16,875 bases of DNA from the NCBI GenBank assembly GCA_964353405.1, contig CAYGWJ010000058.1:1-16875 (forward strand), read 5' to 3'. The notes under the pieces were generated by a model. The model ran no database searches and had not been told where the DNA came from. It worked only from the letters and a program-made list of their open reading frames with translations. This document shows, piece by piece, positions 1-5,022 of the stretch. Position 1 is the first letter of the stretch; each line of letters begins with the position of its first letter. Source of the stretch: JBGLNJ01 sp964353405 (GTDB lineage: Bacteria; Chloroflexota; Anaerolineae; Fen-1058). The translations under genes were made by a program, and so were the position numbers.

Positions 1-648
<648 letters not shown>

Positions 649-658
649 GAATCCTTCA

Positions 659-675
659 CGTGGGATTTACCCACG
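659..675 (-). other. Hairpin immediately upstream of 16S
   Basis: CGTGGG (659-664) is perfectly complementary to CCCACG (670-675) across a 5-nt loop. It lies about 11 nt outside the inferred 16S 5' end. It may guide leader folding or trimming. The partner strand of the usual 16S processing stem would lie downstream of 16S and is not in the window. Confidence 0.45.
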
Positions 676-727
676 AAAAGTGTTTGACTTGAGACCCAAG
701 TTCCACTGTCTTTCTGCCACTCTTCAG

Positions 728-740
728 TTGTTAAGGTGTT
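728..740 (-). promoter_or_regulatory. boxA-like antitermination site (weak)
   Basis: The minus strand reads AACACCTTAACAA here, resembling the CTTTAACAA core of bacterial rRNA boxA sites bound by NusB/NusE. It lies downstream of both promoters and upstream of 16S, the expected place. The match is partial and no boxB-like partner was identified, so this is a suggestion only. Confidence 0.3.
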
Positions 741-766
741 TTTTTGCTCTTCACCAGAGCAGATGG

Positions 767-795
767 ATTTTACCACCGCGCTTGAATCTTGTCAA
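767..795 (-). promoter_or_regulatory. rRNA promoter P2
   Basis: Minus strand TTGACA (790-795) and TAAAAT (767-772) are separated by exactly 17 bp. This is a perfect sigma-70-type -35 box with a -10 box one base from consensus. Transcription would start near 760, leaving about 110 nt of leader. The promoter lies directly downstream of the terminator-like hairpin at 801-821, so P2 transcripts would escape that hairpin while P1 transcripts would not. Confidence 0.8.
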
Positions 796-872
796 GGCAC
801 AAAAAAACCGACCTTCGTCGGTGAGACACAGACTTACAATCTGTCAGCTTGGACCAACGATCAAGTTGTGCC
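796..872 (-). ncRNA. tRNA-like cloverleaf element in the rRNA leader
   Basis: The minus strand can fold as a 77-nt cloverleaf. The acceptor-like stem is GGCACAA (866-872) with TTGTGCC (796-802), 7 bp. The D-like arm is CTTG (862-865) with CAAG (848-851) around a 10-nt loop containing GG. The anticodon-like arm is ACAGA (840-844) with TCTGT (828-832) around loop TTGTAAG, which puts GTA in the tyrosine anticodon position. The 3' arm is CCGAC/GTCGG with a 4-nt GAAG loop. It is not an ordinary tRNA: the T-loop TTC signature is missing, five U separate the last arm from the acceptor strand, the two-base spacer before the D-like arm is absent, and no CCA is encoded. It could be a decayed tRNA-Tyr, a tRNA mimic or chance pairing. 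Confidence 0.4.
801..821 (-). terminator. Intrinsic-terminator-like hairpin between the two rRNA promoters
   Basis: On the minus strand CCGAC (817-821) and GTCGG (808-812) form a stem closed by a GAAG loop (813-816) and followed by seven T (801-807). One more A-T pair can extend the stem. The loop and overall shape match the terminator after the glycosyltransferase operon (2051-2070), which supports real termination. Its place inside an rRNA leader is odd: it would stop or slow P1 transcripts after about 124 nt. The same hairpin can be read as the 3' arm of the tRNA-like fold. Confidence 0.6.
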
Positions 873-893
873 CCACCTCCTTTGTTGCTGTCG

Positions 894-908
894 GTTGTTA
901 GTTACAAC
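894..908 (-). other. Leader hairpin downstream of P1
   Basis: Minus strand GTTGT (904-908) pairs with ACAAC (894-898) around a 5-nt loop. It begins roughly 16 nt after the inferred P1 start. Its 3' side overlaps AACCGAC (890-896), which can instead pair with the terminator's 3' strand (806-812), so this hairpin and that helix would be mutually exclusive. Confidence 0.4.
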
Positions 909-930
909 TCTCATTGCTAAGAGCCTATAT

Positions 931-959
931 ATAATATCAAAAAAAACGCCGTTTGTCAA
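931..959 (-). promoter_or_regulatory. rRNA promoter P1
   Basis: Minus strand TTGACA (954-959) and TATTAT (931-936) have a 17-bp spacer, with start expected near 924. The region just upstream on the transcribed side (about 962-985) is A/T-rich, as in UP elements of strong rRNA promoters. It is followed by a structured stretch and a terminator-like hairpin before the second promoter. Confidence 0.8.
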
Positions 960-1029
960 TACCCTTTCGAATGTTTTAAGGTTAAAGCCTTATTCAACGC
1001 TTTCGGCGCACGCAAGAGAATTTCGCGGC

Positions 1030-1989
1030 TCACGCCGTCGGTGAGTGCCAGGCCAGCAGTGCCGCGACGTGTTCCATGTCGTGACGGCAGGGAATCGCCA
1101 GACAAACATACCACGACATCTGCCCGCCCCATGGCGAAGGCAGCCTCCGCCCCAGGTCAGGCTCCATCACGCGCTCGGCCAGCTCTGTGACGACGGTTCC
1201 ACGCACATCCACGAAATCTCGAAACACACGCTGCCAGCTCTGGTCACTGCGCGCTGCGGCGTGGAATTGATTCCATCCTTCGCCATAGTCTATCTGCTCC
1301 CACGTGATGCGCTGGTTGGCCTCCATCGCCATCGTCGCTTCGACGACGAGCGCATCCCAATCGGCCAGATGACCCGCCACATCGCGCAGCGTCCACGTGC
1401 CCGTGACAGGCAGGCTCTCGCGCTGACTCATGGGCACGACGTCGACGAGCGTCATCAACGCCGAGCGGCTGGCGTCGAGCGCGTGTTGCAACAACGCCTT
1501 GGGACCCACCTCGTCCGGGCGCGACGGGGGGCGTCCTGCACGGATCTGCGCGGCGTGCTCTGCGTCATGTTGAAAGACGGTGGTCACGAGGTCCACCATG
1601 CTTTCGCGTCCACTCTCGACGGGCTGAACCAGGTCGAGCTGCGCCTGGCTGCTGCCCGCAATCGCCACCGCCAACTGACGATGCGCAATCGCCAACGCTT
1701 CGAGCAATTCCTTGAGCGGCTTGGTGCGCCACACGGCAACCGCCTTGGCGCTATAGGCATCTCGATCCGCCGCTTCGGGATGGGGAGGCGCAGACTGCTT
1801 GGCGCGCAGATAACGCACCGCGTCATATACCAGCCGTTCGCGGGCAACCAGGTGCGCCAGCACATCGCGCGGCGACCAGTCGCCGCACACGCGCGCCGAT
1901 TCCAGTTCGTCGGCAGAGATGCCCAGCAGGGATTCGTACAGACGCGCTCGTTCGACCGCCAGGTTGATGAGCAAATCAGCTTTGTTCAA
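1030..1989 (-). CDS. Tandem DinB-fold (DinB/YfiT-like) metal-dependent protein
   Basis: This 319-residue protein consists of two DinB-like four-helix domains in a row. Domain 1 has GDWSPRDVLAHL (36-47) and FQHDAEHAAQI (139-149); domain 2 has GTWTLRDVAGHL (197-208) and HDMEHVAAL (303-311). The likely metal triads are His46/His141/His145 and His207/His303/His307, so both sites look intact. The superfamily includes thiol-dependent transferases and isomerases and cyclopropane hydrolases of the ClbS type; the substrate here cannot be told. The start is TTG at 1987-1989, chosen because GGAGG (1997-2001) lies at good spacing and an upstream ATG is out of frame and stops at once. The gene has its own promoter and points toward the rRNA operon. 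Nothing links it functionally to the sugar transferases. Confidence 0.85.
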   Translation of the reverse strand: MNKADLLINLAVERARLYESLLGISADELESARVCGDWSPRDVLAHLVARERLVYDAVRYLRAKQSAPPHPEAADRDAYSAKAVAVWRTKPLKELLEALAIAHRQLAVAIAGSSQAQLDLVQPVESGRESMVDLVTTVFQHDAEHAAQIRAGRPPSRPDEVGPKALLQHALDASRSALMTLVDVVPMSQRESLPVTGTWTLRDVAGHLADWDALVVEATMAMEANQRITWEQIDYGEGWNQFHAAARSDQSWQRVFRDFVDVRGTVVTELAERVMEPDLGRRLPSPWGGQMSWYVCLAIPCRHDMEHVAALLAWHSPTA

Positions 1990-2023
1990 GGCATGACCTC
2001 CGCGCTAGAGTTGGAGCAGGCCA

Positions 2024-2052
2024 AGAATAACACGTCGCCCGAGGAATGTCAA
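2024..2052 (-). promoter_or_regulatory. Promoter of the DinB-like gene
   Basis: Minus strand TTGACA (2047-2052) and TATTCT (2024-2029) are separated by 17 bp. Transcription would start near 2017, giving a leader of about 28 nt that contains GGAGG at 1997-2001 before the TTG start. The first two T of the -35 box belong to the U-run of the preceding terminator, so the two units are packed with an overlap. Confidence 0.7.
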
Positions 2053-2070
2053 AAAGGCACCCTTCGGTGC
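2051..2070 (-). terminator. Terminator of the glycosyltransferase operon
   Basis: Minus strand GCACC (2066-2070) pairs with GGTGC (2057-2061) around a GAAG loop and is followed by C and five T. It begins directly after the TGA stop codon at 2071-2073. The stem is only 5 bp, so efficiency is uncertain, but the position at the end of a long co-directional gene series is right. Confidence 0.6.
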
Positions 2071-5019
2071 TCAGCGCTCTACCGCCCACTCCCCCAGCGG
2101 CACGCTGTCACTCATGCGCGCGTCGAGCGGTGGAAGGATGTCCTCACGAAATGCGTCGTACACCGTCAAATGCCCGGAGGCACGACCGGGTTTGGCATCG
2201 GTCGGCACACCGAGTCGCCGCCAGTCATAAACGACAGACCCCGCAACCCATTTGAGTGTGGGGAAGGCATTGCCCGCCGGGTGATCGTCGCTCGAGACGC
2301 GCCATATCCCATCCGCATCTTCAACACGAACGCTCGCCACGTTATCCGTCACCAGTGGCTTGAGCGAGAGCAACCGCAACGTCACGTCGACCGGTTGACG
2401 GGGCGAGACCGTGCGGCGTGGCGTATCAACGCCGGTCAACACCATTTGATCGCCCAGCATCACGTACCGGTCGCCGGAACGGAAAACTGGAAGTTGAACA
2501 TCCGAAACAGGCCAGCCCCATGCGCCCGCGCCTGTTCGCAACTGACCGTCGGCGCCGGCCACGGTCAATCGAAGCGATGCCGCCGCCGGCACATCATGAC
2601 CTGTGACGAATGCCGCGCTGCGTGCAAGCTCCGGCAACGCCACCGCCACGCCATTGACCCGAACGACGATGCCCGCCGGACTCGGCCCCCGCCAATGCAG
2701 ATACAAGCGCAATGCCGAAGGACTACTCAGGTCATAGTCAGCGCCCGTCAGCGTCGGCCCACTGACAAACGGCACATCCAGCCGATGCAGTGTGGGTAAT
2801 TCGTCGTTGCCAGGCACAAGGTCAAGCGCGGCGACGGCGGCCTGTTCATCGCCGCCGGCAATCTTTAGGTTGCGGAAGCCGCCCTCCGGGGGCACGAAAT
2901 AGACACCCACTTTGACGGCGTAGCGGCCCGGCGAGAGCATCGGCTCAAGCGGTAGAGTGAAACGATCTACGCGAACTTCTCCCGGCGCGAACGAGTGTGT
3001 GGAATAAGGCCGGTCTCGTTGTGTGCGCCGGGCATCGTTGGTATCTACAAGGCGAACGGTGAGCGCGTAATCGCGGTCGAGTTGACCGATCGCCTGCCAG
3101 GCCAGCGTCACGTCGAGCGGTCGGCCAGGAGATGCGCGCGTGAGGCTGGTGCGCACTCCAACCAGCCGAATCTTGTCCTCAAATTCGACTGAGAGCGGAT
3201 TCAGGTCGCGTGGCACATCAAACGATGGCCCGCCGCGCACCAGCCATGCCTGGCCGAACGGCTCGAAAATGTAAGGCAGTGTCGAATACTGCAAGCCCCA
3301 GTAATGCGTGACAATGACAGACCTTTGCCGGACGTTATCTTCGATCAGGCCACGCCACACCTGCGAAATCTCTCGCCCGCCGACCGGAAACACATAACGC
3401 ACCGTCACGTCGTCGCGCCTCAATCCTTCGATCTGCTGCAAATACCACATGGGCGTGGCAAAGTGCCAGTCAGAGAGAATGATTGCGCCTTGTGGCGCAT
3501 CGCGCAAAATCGGCTCGACGTACTCACGCGCGGAGCGGTCGCCTGCAAGCGCGACAAAGCTCGGTGCGTGGGCGACTCCATTTGCCAGGCCCGCCACGAT
3601 CACACCCGCTACAACTACATTTGATAATTGATAATTGATAATTGATAATTGATAATTGATATTTGGTGTTTGGTATTTGATATTTGAAACTTGCCCGATC
3701 CCATAACCGATGATCACTGCGAGTGCCACGTAGGCTGGCATTTCATATTCGACTGTCTGCGGTGCACGATAAGTGATGGCGATAAAAGTATGCAGCAGGA
3801 ATCCGCCGGCGAGCATCAGACCCGCGCGCCAATCACGCCAGAGCAACACAATTCCACTGATGAGCGCCGCAGCCAGCAAAGCCGCATTCATCTGAAATGG
3901 AAATAGCGTGGGCAAAAGCGCCAACCGCGAGAAAAGGTGCTCTGGCCCGGCAAGGGCCAATATATCGCCCGCAAAGCCCTGACCCAGCGCGTACCACAAA
4001 AATCCACCGAGATGGGTGAGGCCGACAGTTTCGGGGGTTGGGGCAATCGCGGCACGTATCGGAAGATACAACCACACGAGTTGTGCCAGCGCGAACGCAA
4101 GCAACGGGCGCCACCAGCGGCGCGGCTGTCTAATCAGAGTCGGCTCGAGCATCAGGAGAAACACAACAAAACACACTCCCATGAACACAAGCGAAAAATC
4201 ATGCCCCACTCCGAGTGAGAGCGCGAGCGCAAAAAGGATGAGGTGACGATCCTGGCGAGACTCGCGAAATGCGGCGAGCGAATACAAACACAGCGCCGTC
4301 AGGAACGCCGTTGGCATGCGAATGTTGGTTGTCGTCGCCTGCGCCCAAAACGTCGTCGCCGTTCCGAGCGCCAATACCGCCGCCACCCCACCCCACATTC
4401 CACCGCGCGATTGTCCCACCATCCGGCGCACCGTCGCGCCAACCAGCGTCAACGTTCCAGCGGCTAACAGTGCGCTCATCAAGTTGAGCCGCAGCGCAGG
4501 TGTGCCAATGGGCAGCAACGTAAACAGCTTACCGACCAGGGTATAGAGCGGACGCCCCGGTTGATGAAGAACACCTAACTGGGTCACCAGCAACTGGAAT
4601 TCACCGCTGTCAGCCGGGAGGATGTCCTTTTGTACAGTGGCGAGGTACACCATGAGCGCAACTGCAAAGATCAGCACACCCACGAGGTTGAAACGTGATG
4701 CGTGACCCGAAGGGGTGCTACGTAACGAAACGTTGAACAGCCAGGAGAAAAGCGTGATGGCGACCAGGATAAGAGCCACCTTCCAATCGCGCTGCGGCCA
4801 AACGACATAGACAAGGAGAATGAGCGCAGGGGACAACCCGCGGGTTTGCCCTCCCCGGCGATCCAGCCAACGCGCGAGCCACACACAGGCCGAGCACAAC
4901 GCGAGGGCGAACGCCACAAGCGCGACAGGCGACCACGGCGCCCGCGTCACTTCGGCGATGATGCGTGCCAGGTACAGGCCCAGCGCCAAACCGGGGATGA
5001 GCCAGGTCATCCGATTCAC
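2071..5019 (-). CDS. DUF2723-like GT-C membrane glycosyltransferase with C-terminal beta domains
   Basis: This is a 982-residue polytopic membrane protein. After several N-terminal hydrophobic helices comes the block DSGEF (137-141) followed by LHQPGRPLY (151-159), typical of DUF2723, a family related to TMEM260-type protein O-mannosyltransferases; the acidic pair is the likely catalytic site on the outer face. Helices continue to about residue 490. The remainder is predicted to be extracytoplasmic and holds two copies of the operon's shared domain, near 608-735 (begins FEDKIRLVG) and 850-970. A 7-bp repeat array in the DNA (3621-3690) encodes residues 443-466, a polar Asn/Tyr/Gln-rich insert between two helices. 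The start is GTG, with GGAG 9 nt upstream; an ATG three codons later is the alternative. It follows the previous gene by 3 bp and ends the operon. Donor and acceptor cannot be read from the sequence. Confidence 0.85.
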   Translation of the reverse strand: MNRMTWLIPGLALGLYLARIIAEVTRAPWSPVALVAFALALCSACVWLARWLDRRGGQTRGLSPALILLVYVVWPQRDWKVALILVAITLFSWLFNVSLRSTPSGHASRFNLVGVLIFAVALMVYLATVQKDILPADSGEFQLLVTQLGVLHQPGRPLYTLVGKLFTLLPIGTPALRLNLMSALLAAGTLTLVGATVRRMVGQSRGGMWGGVAAVLALGTATTFWAQATTTNIRMPTAFLTALCLYSLAAFRESRQDRHLILFALALSLGVGHDFSLVFMGVCFVVFLLMLEPTLIRQPRRWWRPLLAFALAQLVWLYLPIRAAIAPTPETVGLTHLGGFLWYALGQGFAGDILALAGPEHLFSRLALLPTLFPFQMNAALLAAALISGIVLLWRDWRAGLMLAGGFLLHTFIAITYRAPQTVEYEMPAYVALAVIIGYGIGQVSNIKYQTPNINYQLSIINYQLSNVVVAGVIVAGLANGVAHAPSFVALAGDRSAREYVEPILRDAPQGAIILSDWHFATPMWYLQQIEGLRRDDVTVRYVFPVGGREISQVWRGLIEDNVRQRSVIVTHYWGLQYSTLPYIFEPFGQAWLVRGGPSFDVPRDLNPLSVEFEDKIRLVGVRTSLTRASPGRPLDVTLAWQAIGQLDRDYALTVRLVDTNDARRTQRDRPYSTHSFAPGEVRVDRFTLPLEPMLSPGRYAVKVGVYFVPPEGGFRNLKIAGGDEQAAVAALDLVPGNDELPTLHRLDVPFVSGPTLTGADYDLSSPSALRLYLHWRGPSPAGIVVRVNGVAVALPELARSAAFVTGHDVPAAASLRLTVAGADGQLRTGAGAWGWPVSDVQLPVFRSGDRYVMLGDQMVLTGVDTPRRTVSPRQPVDVTLRLLSLKPLVTDNVASVRVEDADGIWRVSSDDHPAGNAFPTLKWVAGSVVYDWRRLGVPTDAKPGRASGHLTVYDAFREDILPPLDARMSDSVPLGEWAVER
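3621..3690. repeat. Array of ten 7-bp TTGNNNN units inside a gene
   Basis: Ten consecutive 7-bp units each begin with TTG on the plus strand: five exact TTGATAA, then TTGATAT, TTGGTGT, TTGGTAT, TTGATAT and TTGAAAC. The stretch is strongly AT-rich in a GC-rich gene. Because the unit is 7 bp, the reading frame cycles every three units, giving a 7-residue protein periodicity. No stop is created in the coding frame. It lies between two predicted membrane helices. Confidence 0.9.
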
Positions 5020-5022
5020 GAC

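Larger units (their letters stand above)
649..924 (-). other. rRNA operon 5' leader
   Basis: About 275 nt separate the inferred P1 transcription start (near 924) from mature 16S. This stretch has no credible protein gene. It holds a small hairpin (894-908), a 10-nt match to the canonical 16S 3' tail (874-883), a tRNA-like fold (796-872) containing a terminator-like hairpin (801-821), promoter P2 (767-795), a weak boxA-like site (728-740) and a hairpin just before 16S (659-675). The gap from the end of the DinB-like gene to P1 (960-1029) has only A/T-rich patches upstream of the -35 box, which could act as an UP element. Confidence 0.75.

Noticed and set aside
844..864. Short leader ORF (TTG start, six codons) after the AAAGGAGGTG site
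   Set aside because: It is very short, has a weak start codon and lies inside the tRNA-like fold. Spacing from the site is acceptable, but nothing else supports translation.
796..872. Calling an ordinary tRNA-Tyr gene
   Set aside because: The anticodon-like arm and outer stem fit, but the T-loop, the two-base spacer before the D-like arm and the CCA end are absent, and the last arm is a terminator-like hairpin. It is reported as a tRNA-like element only.
1030..1989. Functional link between the DinB-like gene and the glycosyltransferases
   Set aside because: It has its own promoter after an operon terminator, and its fold has no sugar-transfer role that I know of; adjacency looks incidental.
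1045..2799. Long open frame on the plus strand (584 codons), and similar ones at 10450-11325, 12064-12906 and 13345-14136
   Set aside because: They run antisense to clear protein families and have Arg/His/Gln-rich composition typical of the reverse strand of GC-rich genes. No recognisable motif or ribosome binding site.
3621..3690. CRISPR array
   Set aside because: The units are 7 bp and contiguous with no spacers; this is a simple tandem repeat.
4690..4735. Possible insert encoding a polar loop in the DUF2723-like protein, with a CCCGAAGGGG hairpin core
   Set aside because: The hairpin is short and periodicity is unclear; too weak to call a repeat, although TCACGCATC is shared with 12534-12559.
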